Assembly: GCA_030525685.1 (NCBI GenBank)
Contig: JAUNEG010000021.1
Span: 1-35,942 of the forward strand
Source: Atopobiaceae bacterium
Lineage (GTDB): Bacteria; Actinomycetota; Coriobacteriia; Coriobacteriales; Atopobiaceae
Reading direction: 5' to 3'
DNA: 35,942 nt
Positions within the stretch are counted from its first letter, which is position 1, and every line of letters starts with the position of its first letter. The notes beneath the pieces are model-generated. The model had not been told where the DNA came from and did no database searches. It worked only from the letters and a program-made list of their open reading frames with translations. Made by a program: the position numbers and the translations under genes. This document shows, in pieces, positions 16,258 to 24,085 of this stretch.

Positions 16258-17097
16258 ATGGGCGCGTCGATGGGTGTATGGCTGAGGGCGTTGCGCTATC
16301 GGGGGTTTGCCGTCTGCACGGCTCTGTCGTGCCTCGTCGTGCTGTACCAGTTGGTGGGGAACCTCCTGACGTCCTTTGGCTGGAGTGCGTCTGGCTCTCA
16401 GCTGCTCGGCTTTGACCTGCCTCCGCTCGTGGTGGCGGAGCAGACGGTCTGTGCCAGCGAGACCTTTGCGGTGCTGCTCCCGGTTGGGACGGCGCTTGCT
16501 CTTTCGGCGCCAATCAGGACGGGATATGCCCAGCTGCTCGCCTGCCGCTCCAGTGTCCGGGGCGTAGTGCACCAGGTGCTTGCCGCGGGCCTGGTCATGG
16601 GGGCGGTGTTCTGGGCCTGCGTTACGGTTGCCGCCCTCGTGCCCTGCGCGCTTCTGTGTCGCGGGGGCGTGGACTATGCCTCCGCGGTCGCACTCATGCG
16701 GCAGGGCGCCTTTCTGCCGGACGGGGGCTCGTCGCTCTGTCTCATCGTCTCGCTCGCCGTCCGCCTGCTCGCATCGATGGCCATCGGCTGCGTGAGCGCC
16801 GCGCTCGTCTGCGTCTCTCGGCACGTGGCCGTCGGGCTGCTGGGCGTCCCCCTCGTCTGGGCGGCGTATTGCTACGTTGGCCCTGTGGGCGAGCTGCTGG
16901 ACCTCCTGACGCTGCCTCCGGGCATGCCGGTCATGCAGCTCCTCTCATGGAGGGCGGACCTGCTCGAGCTGATGTTTGGCGAGGTGTGGACGCCCCTCGT
17001 CGAGTTCGGCGCGCTTTCCGTGGCAATTTCGCTCGCTTGGGCGGTGGCAGCCCTGTGGCGTCCGCGGGCGCTCGTCGTGAGGGGAGGACGCCCGTGA
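16258..17097 (+). CDS. ABC-2-type transporter membrane protein 1
   Basis: This 279-residue polytopic protein has about six to seven helices: FAVCTALSCLVVLYQLVG, VAEQTVCASETFAVLLPVGT, VLAAGLVMGAVFWACVTVAA, LAVRLLASMAIGCVSAALVC, LGVPLVWAAYCYVGPV and LSVAISLAWAVAALWRP. I do not recognise a named family. Its size, topology and position with a second permease and an ATPase fit ABC-2 exporters, for example those for antimicrobial peptides. ATG 16258 or 16270 are both possible; neither has an ideal ribosome site. It overlaps the next gene by 4 bp (GTGA). Codon use here includes more T-ending codons than the flanking core genes. Confidence 0.65.
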   Translation: MGASMGVWLRALRYRGFAVCTALSCLVVLYQLVGNLLTSFGWSASGSQLLGFDLPPLVVAEQTVCASETFAVLLPVGTALALSAPIRTGYAQLLACRSSVRGVVHQVLAAGLVMGAVFWACVTVAALVPCALLCRGGVDYASAVALMRQGAFLPDGGSSLCLIVSLAVRLLASMAIGCVSAALVCVSRHVAVGLLGVPLVWAAYCYVGPVGELLDLLTLPPGMPVMQLLSWRADLLELMFGEVWTPLVEFGALSVAISLAWAVAALWRPRALVVRGGRP

Positions 17098-18122
17098 GGC
17101 GAGAAGAACGTGCGCCCAGACGTCTTCGCGAAGTGCGTGGGATGGTTGTGTTCGAGCTCGAGAGGATGCTCTCCTCGCGTCGGGTGGGCGCCGCGCTCGT
17201 CATCCTGCTGGTAGCTGTATTCGTGGCATCCAAGCGCCTCTCGGTTCTGGCTGGGCAGCAGGGGTCACTTGCGGGCGCGACGGCGCTCGACGGGTTCTAC
17301 TTTGCCCTTAACCACCAGACGGTCGCCGCGCTGCTGCTCCCGACGGCCTGTCTCGTGCTCTGTGGGAGCCTGTTCTCCGGGGACGCCGAGGACGAGATGG
17401 GCCTGCTGCTCGTCTCCCGTCTTCGCTGGAGGTCGGATTACGTGGCGGCCAAGCTCGTGGCGACGTTTGCGGGCTGTTTGTTCTGCGTGGCCGCCCTCTT
17501 CGCGCTGGCCCTCCTTGTCGGCGCGGTCGCAGGGGGCCTCACGCTGGGGGATGGCGGCGTGCCGGAATGGCTTGCGGGAGGGAGCGTCGAGAGCCTGCCC
17601 TTCTCCGACTACGGCCCCATTCCGGCCGACTGGTGCTATCCGGTCGTTCTGCTCGGCCTCGCTTTCCTGTTTGGGCTTCTGGAGACCGCGCTCGTCTGCT
17701 TCGCGCAGGCCGTCTACGCGCTTTTTCGTTGCAGGTCGCGATGGGCGCCCGTGATAGGCTCCGCCTTTGCGCTCGGGGTGCTTCTCGGCGTGGGCGACCT
17801 CATCGGGAGCATAGGAGTCGCCCTAGGGGCCAATACCCTCACAAGCAGCTTTGGCTGGGCAAGCGACCGCCTGTGTCTTGGCTCGTACCGCCTGGGCGCC
17901 GGATTCTTTCAGACCTCGGCAGGGACTGAGGCGGTGATTGCGGGCTCGGGCGCCCTGACGACGGGATACAGGATCAACAGCTTCTTCGAGCTTGCGCTTC
18001 TTATCACGGTGCTGCTGGTCTTCTCCCTCGTGATTCACGCGGTACTCCTCCGGCGCTCGTGTTGTCCCGAACGGGAGAGGCTGCTTGGGCGCGAGGGGTC
18101 AGGCGGAAGGCATTTTGCGTGA
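17094..18122 (+). CDS. ABC-2-type transporter membrane protein 2
   Basis: The GTG at 17094 overlaps the previous stop (GTGA) and has GGGGAGG 6 bp upstream, so it is preferred over the ATG at 17142. The protein (342 residues) has a basic N-terminus, then about seven helices: VGAALVILLVAVFVASK, VAALLLPTACLVLCGSLF, FAGCLFCVAALFALALLVGA, YPVVLLGLAFLFGLLETALV and LALLITVLLVFSLVIHAVLL among them. SLFSGDAEDEMGLLLVSRLR is the hydrophilic loop typical of ABC-2 permeases where the ATPase docks. The first codons contain GGCGAGAAGAACGTGCG, which is identical to 1029-1045. It forms an exporter with the genes on both sides. Confidence 0.65.
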   Translation: MRREERAPRRLREVRGMVVFELERMLSSRRVGAALVILLVAVFVASKRLSVLAGQQGSLAGATALDGFYFALNHQTVAALLLPTACLVLCGSLFSGDAEDEMGLLLVSRLRWRSDYVAAKLVATFAGCLFCVAALFALALLVGAVAGGLTLGDGGVPEWLAGGSVESLPFSDYGPIPADWCYPVVLLGLAFLFGLLETALVCFAQAVYALFRCRSRWAPVIGSAFALGVLLGVGDLIGSIGVALGANTLTSSFGWASDRLCLGSYRLGAGFFQTSAGTEAVIAGSGALTTGYRINSFFELALLITVLLVFSLVIHAVLLRRSCCPERERLLGREGSGGRHFA

Positions 18123-18133
18123 GGGGCGGAAAC

Positions 18134-18877
18134 ATGAGAGCTAACACTCGGCATGATGAGGGATCGTCGGCCAGGGACAACGGAATACGGCTCCGCAACG
18201 TCGGCGTGCGGCTGGGAGGGCGTGCGATCCTTAGGAAGGTTTACCTCGACGCCGACCCCGGGGACGTGATCGGTCTCATGGGACCCAACGGGTCGGGCAA
18301 GTCCACTCTGCTCAAGATGCTCGCAGGGCTGGTTGTGCCGAGCTCGGGGGAGGGCTCTGTTTGCGGGAGGCCTCTCGGCGGGGGTGCCGCCGGGCGCGTG
18401 GGCCTCATGCTCGAGATCCCGCCGTTCATCGACCATAGAACGGGGGAGGAGAACCTTGCCTTGCTGGAGAAGGTGGGAGGTCCGTCGCCGATTCCTCCTG
18501 CGGAGCTCATGCGGATGGTTGGCCTAGACCCAAAGGATCGCACGGCCGTGGGAGCGTACTCCCAGGGGATGCGCAAGCGCCTGGGCTTTGCGCAGGCGCT
18601 CCAGACCGACCCACAGGTCTACCTGCTCGACGAGCCAATGAACGGGCTCGATCCGCTCGGGATGATTATGATGCGAGAAAAGATCGCGGAGCTCTCTGCC
18701 ACGGGGCGTATCGTAGTGGTGTCGAGCCATCTCCTGGATGAGCTCGAGCGGATTTGCACGAAGGTCTATCTGGTCAACGGGGGCTGCGCGCGGCAGGTTG
18801 AGGATCGCTTCCTGAGCGATGGCCTGCTCGAGGAGGTCTATGTTTCTGAGGTCGGGTCAGGCACGTCAGAGGGCTGA
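18134..18877 (+). CDS. ABC transporter ATP-binding protein (ABC-2/bacitracin-type)
   Basis: This 247-residue ATPase has Walker A GPNGSGKST, a variant signature YSQGMRKRLG in place of LSGGQ, Walker B VYLLDEPMNGLDP and H-loop VSSHLL. The S-x-GM-(R/K)-(Q/K)-(R/K) signature and the missing Q-loop glutamine context (VGLMLEIPPFIDHRTGEENL) are characteristic of the DrrA/BcrA-like CcmA exporter group. This group includes lantibiotic immunity and bacitracin export systems. Together with the two preceding permeases it forms one exporter. The start at 18134 is preceded by GAGGGGCGGAAAC. The function may be self-protection or peptide export; no peptide gene is visible nearby. Confidence 0.8.
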   Translation: MRANTRHDEGSSARDNGIRLRNVGVRLGGRAILRKVYLDADPGDVIGLMGPNGSGKSTLLKMLAGLVVPSSGEGSVCGRPLGGGAAGRVGLMLEIPPFIDHRTGEENLALLEKVGGPSPIPPAELMRMVGLDPKDRTAVGAYSQGMRKRLGFAQALQTDPQVYLLDEPMNGLDPLGMIMMREKIAELSATGRIVVVSSHLLDELERICTKVYLVNGGCARQVEDRFLSDGLLEEVYVSEVGSGTSEG

Positions 18878-18884
18878 GTCCGCG

Positions 18885-20549
18885 ATGCTGGCGATCGGGC
18901 TCGCTGCCTGGCTGGCATGGGCTACGAGCCTCCTGCTCCTCTCGCTTGGCTTTGACTATCTCCCCATGGCGAGAAGGGCTCTCACGTACACGGCGCATGC
19001 CGGGGCTCATGCGAGCGACGCAGTTGCAACGACGCTCTTCTGCGCGGGGCTTGCCTGGTAGGTCTCGTCGAGCCTTCGCCGTGTCATAGCGGCGCTCGAA
19101 CGCTCGAAGCCGGTCCTCGCAGGTGGCTTTCTCACGTCGACCATTTCCATGGCCTTCCTGCTGGCAACTCGTGACGCGTGGGTTGCCTGGGTCGCCCTCT
19201 CGGTGCAGGCTGCGTTCTGTGCGCTGACGGCTCCCTTCGTGGCGCGGCGGCTCGCAGGGTTTGCTCCTCGCCTGAGACGGGCGGTTCCCTGCATCGGGGC
19301 GATGCTGTTGGCCGCCCTCGTGGCGTGCCCGCTCGCCCCTCTCTTCATAGCCCCCGCCTGCCTGCTCTGTCTGGGATCCAAGGACCCATCCGCCGAGGCT
19401 TCACCGGAAACCCCTTCGCCGCGCGTGCCGCCGCTGGCCATGTTCCTGTTGCTTGCTGGGGGCGCCCTCTTCGTCATCGGTCGCTCCATGGCGTTCGTGA
19501 CGACCATCGGCCCTGATGGACAGCTTGTTGAGGCGGCGGGAAGTTGGCCCCTCGGTGGCGCCCCGGGATTTGCCATTGCAAAGATCATGGTGCCCATGGC
19601 CGGTCTCGCACTTTCGTTCTCAGCGTTCGCCTGCGGGAGGGGAGCGCGGTGGGCGCGCGCCTCGTGGGGCCCCAGCGGCTTCATGTCGCTGCTCGTCGCG
19701 TGGCCAGTGGTCGCCGCGCCGCTCTCGTCGGGGCCCTGGGGCGATGGCGGCACGTGGTCCGCGCAGCCTGTCTGTGCCCTCATTCTCTCCGCCGCGGTCG
19801 CAGCTCTGCTGGCGCTTGCGCAACGCTCCCAAGCGGGTCATCGCCCCATGGAGCGGCGAGAAGAGAGTCTCCTCGCGGCCGCGCTGACAGACCGGGGTCT
19901 CTCTGAGCGCGAATCACGCGTCATGCTGGAGATGCGTGGGGGAGCCAGCGTGTCCGACATGGCGTCTCGCCTGGGGGTCTCCCGGTCAACGGTGGGGTCC
20001 TACTGCCAGCGCGCCTATGGCAAGCTCGGCGCCAACAACCGAGCGGCCGCGCTCGCGCGCCTCGAGGACCTGACACGCCCTGATGGACGAGAAGAGCCTC
20101 GAGATGAAGATGGCGAGGGCGTCTCCCTGCCCGTTGGGGCGCTCCTTCGCGGCGCTACCGCATGGCTCGTCCTCGCGGTTTCTTTGCATGAGGTCCCTGG
20201 GGCTCCGTGCCGCAGGAGCTCTTGCCGCGCCGGGGTCATCGACGCTTGTCGCGACCGCCTATCTGGGGGTTTCGATCATGGGGGCCCTCGTAGCGTCGGA
20301 TGCGATGGCGGTCGTCGGGATGCGCGGGGGTCGAGAAGGGTGCGACAGCGTGTCCGTCACTCTCGCTCCGTCACCTGCCTGCCACGTCGGTTTTGGCGCG
20401 AGCGGAATGGGCGTGGGTCTTCTCGCCTCTTGGTGCTCTGCCGTCGGTGCCCCCTCTCTCGACGTACCCGTGCACGAGCTTGTTGTCTGGGGGCTCTTCA
20501 CTGCCGTGCTGCTGGGCGCCATGGCTGCCCTTGCGCTCTTGGCTCGTGA
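18885..20549 (+). pseudogene. Membrane-anchored LuxR-family regulator interrupted by an in-frame amber codon
   Basis: From ATG 18885 the frame encodes hydrophobic helices (LAIGLAAWLAWATSLLLLSL, then others), hits TAG at 19059-19061 after FCAGLAW, and continues in the same frame without another stop. More membrane helices follow (about nine in total), then a LuxR-type HTH: LSERESRVMLEMRGGASVSD and RLGVSRSTVGSYCQRAYGKL. This plan, many helices plus LuxR HTH, is a recognised regulator type in Coriobacteriia. Beyond about 20080 the frame runs on to 20549 in what reads as the next gene out of frame, so the natural stop seems lost too. A shorter product could start at ATG 19149. The gene starts 7 bp after the exporter ATPase. 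Confidence 0.6.
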
Positions 20550-21036
20550 CATCGGGGCGCCTGCCCATGCTGTGGGAGCGGCTCCTGCCGCCGCCCTTCT
20601 CGCCGGCGTCTTCTTCAGCGAACGAGTCGTGCTCGTCATGCGTGGCTATGGGTGGGATGCGCTCATGCCGCTTCTCGGGACCGCCCTCACGGTACTGGGC
20701 GTCTTTGCCGCGGTTGCGCACAGACGAACTCTGCTGCGCAGGCGGGGGCTCTGGAGTCTCACTGACGAGGAGCTCTCGCGTCGCGCTGTCGAGGAGTGGG
20801 GGTTTGGCAGAAGTCAGGCGCGGGTCGCGGTGCTCGCAGCTCGCGGTCTGAGCCGGGCGCAGGTTGCGGAGGAACTGACCATCAGCCGGACTACCGTCAA
20901 TGCCCACCTGCGCCTCGTCTACAAAAGGCTGGGCATCCATTCGCGCGACGAGCTCTCCCTCGTCTTTGCGGCCCTTGCCAAGACAAGGAGGGCTCGCCCG
21001 CAGCCCAAGATAACGGAGGGTGCGGACGAGCCCTGA
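20083..21036 (+). CDS. Second membrane-anchored LuxR-family regulator
   Basis: The protein has about five helices (STLVATAYLGVSIMGALVAS, ELVVWGLFTAVLLGAMAALA, AAPAAALLAGVFFSERVVLV, LLGTALTVLGVFAAVA). These are followed by a LuxR HTH: FGRSQARVAVLAARGLSRAQ and LTISRTTVNAHLRLVYKRLG, with a conserved Thr-Val-Asn-x-His recognition helix. The start is uncertain: ATG 20083, 20104 and 20188 are in frame, and none has a strong ribosome site. The preceding frame carries a convincing helix, GALLRGATAWLVLAVSLHEV, at about 20130-20195 that would naturally precede this protein, so a frameshift near 20190 may have cut its N-terminus. It probably regulates the upstream exporter or shares its signal. Confidence 0.6.
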   Translation: MDEKSLEMKMARASPCPLGRSFAALPHGSSSRFLCMRSLGLRAAGALAAPGSSTLVATAYLGVSIMGALVASDAMAVVGMRGGREGCDSVSVTLAPSPACHVGFGASGMGVGLLASWCSAVGAPSLDVPVHELVVWGLFTAVLLGAMAALALLARDIGAPAHAVGAAPAAALLAGVFFSERVVLVMRGYGWDALMPLLGTALTVLGVFAAVAHRRTLLRRRGLWSLTDEELSRRAVEEWGFGRSQARVAVLAARGLSRAQVAEELTISRTTVNAHLRLVYKRLGIHSRDELSLVFAALAKTRRARPQPKITEGADEP

Positions 21037-21079
21037 TCATGCGCTCGACCTTCTCGCCCGTAGATCGTCGGGCCGGAGT

Positions 21080-21511
21080 TTACTCAAACAGCAGGAACGG
21101 CTCCTGGTCCATGAGGTCTTCCTCGTCGAGGTCGTCCAGGTCGTCGTGGTGGGCGTGCTCGTGCTCGTCGTCCTCGTCGCCCCAGGCGTAGGCGTTTGCG
21201 AGGTCGCTGTCCTCGTCCGCCACGGGCAGCGCGCTCGTGATCGAGCACAGGCCGTCCATCGCCGGCACGATCTTCTGCCACTGGCAGATGACGGGATCGC
21301 TGGGAACGCCCTCGAGCTCGGTCAGGGAGTCGAGGTAGATCTCGTGTGCCCCGTCGAGAAGGTCGGACGTCTTGCGGACCTCGTGGAGGTGCGCCGCGAA
21401 CTTCTCCATCGCCTCGTCGGCGTTCTCCGCCTCCACGACGATGGGCATGAGGCAGTAGTTGTCCTTGCTGTCGGTGTCGTCGTTGTAGCTGAAGTTGCCG
21501 ATGTACAGCAT
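21080..21511 (-). CDS. Conserved-looking small acidic protein of unknown function
   Basis: This 143-residue protein opens with MLYIGNFSYNDDTDSKDNYC and has LMPIVVEAENADEAMEKFAA, a mixed alpha/beta soluble fold. The tail is strongly acidic and His-rich (GDEDDEHEHAHHDDLDDLDE). GAGGAGG lies 5 bp before the ATG, so translation should be efficient. I do not recognise the family. The acidic His/Asp tail could bind metal ions or act as a flexible polyanion; that is inference from composition. It is transcribed divergently from the S-component gene, with only 40 bp between the starts. Confidence 0.65.
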   Translation of the reverse strand: MLYIGNFSYNDDTDSKDNYCLMPIVVEAENADEAMEKFAAHLHEVRKTSDLLDGAHEIYLDSLTELEGVPSDPVICQWQKIVPAMDGLCSITSALPVADEDSDLANAYAWGDEDDEHEHAHHDDLDDLDEEDLMDQEPFLLFE

Positions 21512-21551
21512 GGTGCCTCCTCGGTCGCGGGCCTATGGCAAACTGGTACCC

Positions 21552-22256
21552 ATGATGGGGGAGAGACAAACACCGTGGGCCCGGGCGCTCGCCGCACTGG
21601 AGATTCCGGCCCTGCTAGCGGTGCCGACGGCCATGGTCGCGCTCGCGCTTGCGGGGGTGCCGGCAACCGCTGGCCTCACGCTCGCCGTGGCGCTTCTTGC
21701 CCTGGGCCTGCTCTTCGCGAGCTTCGAGGCGTCCCGGCCCGCCCTGCGCCAGCTCATGCCCACCGCCGTGCTCGCCGCCGTCGCCGCGGCCGGCCGTGTG
21801 CTCTTCGCCCCGCTGCCGGACGTCAAGCCGGTCTCCGCGATCGCGATCCTCGCGGGTGCGGCGCTCGGCCGGCGCAGCGGCTTTGTGGTGGGTGCCGTGG
21901 CGGCGCTCGCCTCCAACGTCTTCTTCGGGCAGGGGCCGTGGACTCCCTGGCAGATGTACGCCTGGGGGCTCGTCGGCTATGTCGGCGGCGTGCTGGGCGA
22001 GCGCGGCCTGCTCGACCGGGCGCCCGCGCTCTACGTCTGGGGCTTTGCGTCCGGCCTGGTCTACGGCCTCATCCTGAACGGCTACCACGTCCTCGGCTAC
22101 GTCCAGCCGCTCACCTGGGAGTCCGCGCTGCTCGCCTGCGCGGCCAGCCTGCCGCTCGACGTGACGCACGGCATAGCCACGGTTGCGTTTCTCGCCGCGA
22201 TCTGGCTGCCGTGGGGCCGCGCGATCCGGCGCGCCGTCGACAAGTACGGCCTCTGA
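21552..22256 (+). CDS. ECF transporter S component
   Basis: The 234-residue membrane protein has about seven to eight helices. VSAIAILAGAALGRRSGFVV, GAVAALASNVFFGQGPWTPW and QMYAWGLVGYVGGVLGERGL match the ECF S-component type found with cobalamin-like or uncharacterised vitamin transporters (DUF6580-like/QueT-like group). The G-x-GPWTPWQM loop is a strong landmark. S components bind the substrate and dock onto EcfT. The T/ATPase module at 13554-15868 is its probable partner, although 5.7 kb of other genes intervene. Starts ATG 21552 and 21555 are equivalent; the ribosome site is weak (AACTGGTACCC). The substrate is inferred only by association with the DUF4430 lipoprotein. Confidence 0.78.
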   Translation: MMGERQTPWARALAALEIPALLAVPTAMVALALAGVPATAGLTLAVALLALGLLFASFEASRPALRQLMPTAVLAAVAAAGRVLFAPLPDVKPVSAIAILAGAALGRRSGFVVGAVAALASNVFFGQGPWTPWQMYAWGLVGYVGGVLGERGLLDRAPALYVWGFASGLVYGLILNGYHVLGYVQPLTWESALLACAASLPLDVTHGIATVAFLAAIWLPWGRAIRRAVDKYGL

Positions 22257-22285
22257 GTCGACGTCCTTCTCGTCGCCCGGGCGTC

Positions 22286-22438
22286 TTGGTTAGAAAACGC
22301 CGCGCGTCCCCGTCCTCTGAGGCACTTTGGTTAGAAAACGCCGCGCGTCCCCGTCCCTCTCGCAGTTTTGACGGGGACGGGCGCTGATTCCTAACCCGGG
22401 ACGGCACCTCGCACGGGGACGCAGCCGAATTCCCAACC
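22286..22438. repeat. Nested inverted-repeat array with duplicated 30-bp arms (element D)
   Basis: An identical 30-bp sequence beginning TTGGTTAGAAAACGCCGCGC occurs at 22286-22315 and 22327-22356. Two diverged inverted partners follow at 22370-22396 and 22412-22438, sharing ACGGGGACG and a TTCCTAACC/TTCCCAACC end. The order is left-left-right-right, so either hairpin pairing or one large nested hairpin is possible. The gap (22257-22582) lies between the S-component and YebC genes; a GGCGAGAAG word occurs just after the array at 22458. Confidence 0.82.
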
Positions 22439-22582
22439 CGCGCGACAAGAGGCGCCCGGCGAGAAGGGAGCGGAGGCGCCGCCCTCCCCAACCAGCGAAA
22501 CCACGCGACGCCCCTTTACATTTCGTCCGCTCTTCGCTACCGTAGGCACGTTTCATGCCATGAATCAACGAAGGGGATGCGC

Positions 22583-23383
22583 ATGTCCGGACACTCTAAG
22601 TGGGCAACTACCAAGCACAAGAAGGCGGCCATCGACGCCAAGCGCTCGTCGCTGTTCTCCAAGCTCTCCCGTAACATCACCGTTGCGGCCAAGCTCGGCG
22701 GCGACCCCAACCCCGACAACAACGCGACGCTTGCCGCCGCCGTCGCCCGCGCTCGCATGGTCTCCATGCCCAACGCCAAGATCAAGGCCGCCATCGACAA
22801 GGCCTTCGGCTCCGGCTCCGACGCCGCCAACTACGCCGAGATTACCTACGAGGGCTACGGCCCCGCCGGCGTTGCCGTCTACGTGGACTGCCTGACCGAC
22901 AACAAGAACCGCACCGCGGCAGACGTGCGCTCCGCCTTCTCCCACTCCGGCGGCTCGCTCGGCACCTCCGGCTCCGTCGCGTTCCAGTTCGAGCGCAAGG
23001 GCTCCATCGCCGTCGAGAAGGTCATCAAGTCCGAGGACAAGAAGGTCGCCGACAAGGAGAACGCCGTCGACGAGGACGAGTTCATGATGGCCGTGGCCGA
23101 GGCCGGCGGCGAGGACTACGAGGACGCCGGCGAGGAGTGGATCGTCTGGACCGCCTACGACAAGATGCAGGACGTCCAGAAGGGTCTCGAGGCCCAGGGC
23201 ATCGAGGTCAAGGGCTCCGAGCTCACCATGGTCCCCACCACCCCGACCGACGTCTCCGTGGCTGACGCCAAGAAGGTCCAGCGTCTCGTCGACCGTCTCG
23301 ACGAGCTGGAGGACGTCCAGAACGTCTACCACACCATGAACATGACCGACGAGATCGCCGAGGCCCTGGAGGCCGACGAGTAG
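22583..23383 (+). CDS. yebC: YebC/TACO1-family DNA-binding regulator or translation factor
   Basis: The 266-residue protein begins MSGHSKWATTKHKKAAIDAK, the invariant YebC/TACO1 N-terminus. The central AITYEGYGP-type segment (EITYEGYGPAGVAVYVDCLT) and TAADVRSAFSHSGGSLGTSG are present. The start at 22583 gives the canonical MSGHSKW and has AAGGGG 9 bp upstream; an ATG 6 bp earlier is less likely. The acidic insertion DKKVADKENAVDEDEF is slightly longer than usual. Members have been described as transcription regulators and, more recently, as factors relieving ribosome stalling. It is followed by a strong terminator. Confidence 0.95.
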   Translation: MSGHSKWATTKHKKAAIDAKRSSLFSKLSRNITVAAKLGGDPNPDNNATLAAAVARARMVSMPNAKIKAAIDKAFGSGSDAANYAEITYEGYGPAGVAVYVDCLTDNKNRTAADVRSAFSHSGGSLGTSGSVAFQFERKGSIAVEKVIKSEDKKVADKENAVDEDEFMMAVAEAGGEDYEDAGEEWIVWTAYDKMQDVQKGLEAQGIEVKGSELTMVPTTPTDVSVADAKKVQRLVDRLDELEDVQNVYHTMNMTDEIAEALEADE

Positions 23384-23409
23384 TCGGCAGGTTGCAGCAT
23401 TGACTGACG

Positions 23410-23446
23410 CGGCGGCGTCCGGGGAGTCCGGGCGCCGCCGTTTTTT
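23410..23446 (+). terminator. Intrinsic terminator of yebC
   Basis: CGGCGGCGTCCGG pairs with CCGGGCGCCGCCG across a GGAGT loop, a 12-13 bp G+C-rich stem, directly followed by six T (23441-23446). It begins 26 bp after the yebC stop. Confidence 0.92.
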
Positions 23447-23469
23447 CGCCCGCGCCGCCTCGATTCACG

Positions 23470-23589
23470 TTGTGCACGAGTTATTCTCCGCGTCGGGCAA
23501 AACGGGGCACTTTTGCGGCGGCAGAGCCGGAGCTTTCCCAGTTGGCATCTGCTATCGAACACACGGCATATAGCCTAACTCGTGCACAA
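23470..23589. repeat. Inverted-repeat element with perfect 14-bp ends (element E)
   Basis: TTGTGCACGAGTTA (23470-23483) and TAACTCGTGCACAA (23576-23589) are perfect inverted repeats. Inside, CAAAA and TTTTG (about 23498-23515) form another hairpin. The end word TGCACGAG also occurs in both arms of element C at 15.9-16.1 kb. The element lies after the yebC terminator. The rest of the 345-bp gap (23590-23728) holds a GGCGAGAAG word at 23616 and a near variant at 23708 but no gene I can support. Confidence 0.75.
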
Positions 23590-23728
23590 ATGAACGCGGG
23601 CCACGAGGAGCGCTGGGCGAGAAGGGCCGGGCGGCCTGCGTATGGGTCGAGGGGCGCCCTCCGGGTCAGACCGGTACACAAGTCCATGTTTCTCTGAACG
23701 CGCGTCGGCCGAGAAGAACCTCCCGCAG

Positions 23729-23986
23729 CTACTCCACCGTTCCGTAGACGTTGCCCCAGCCGCGGGCCGTGAGAATAGAGTTCAGCTGGTCGCAGAGGCG
23801 CTGGCGGGTGTAGGCGCGCGGCGGCAGCGCCGCCACGACCTCCATGAGGTCGGAGCAGAGGTCCAGGATCTCCGCGCGCATCTCCACGTCGAGGCGGCTT
23901 GCCGTCGCCGCAGCGGAGACGCCCGGGGGGAACACGGAGTCAACCAGGCGCTGCAGCTCCCCGTAGTCCTCCGAGCGCATGTCCAT
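23729..23986 (-). CDS. Small helical protein of unknown function
   Basis: This 85-residue protein, starting MDMRSEDYGELQRLVDSVF, is predicted mostly helical (AEILDLCSDLMEVVAALPPR, QRLCDQLNSILTARGWG). GGAGGGCAC directly precedes the ATG at 23986, a good ribosome site. The frame stays open far upstream on this strand (to 25120), but that part is antisense to the aminotransferase gene and has shadow-type composition, so the short form is chosen. It is divergent from the aminotransferase with a 99-bp shared promoter region. I do not recognise the family. Confidence 0.6.
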   Translation of the reverse strand: MDMRSEDYGELQRLVDSVFPPGVSAAATASRLDVEMRAEILDLCSDLMEVVAALPPRAYTRQRLCDQLNSILTARGWGNVYGTVE

Positions 23987-24085
23987 GTGCCCTCCCTGTA
24001 AGCGTTCCTTTTCGTGAAGAACATGGTAGCAGCATCGGCCCCGTTTGCCTCTATACTCAGACGGGACCAACCAAGAGGAGGACTC

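Noticed and set aside
22286..22356. Two identical 30-bp direct repeats, CRISPR-like at first sight
   Set aside because: The spacing is only 11 bp, there are only two copies, they have inverted partners, and no cas genes are present.
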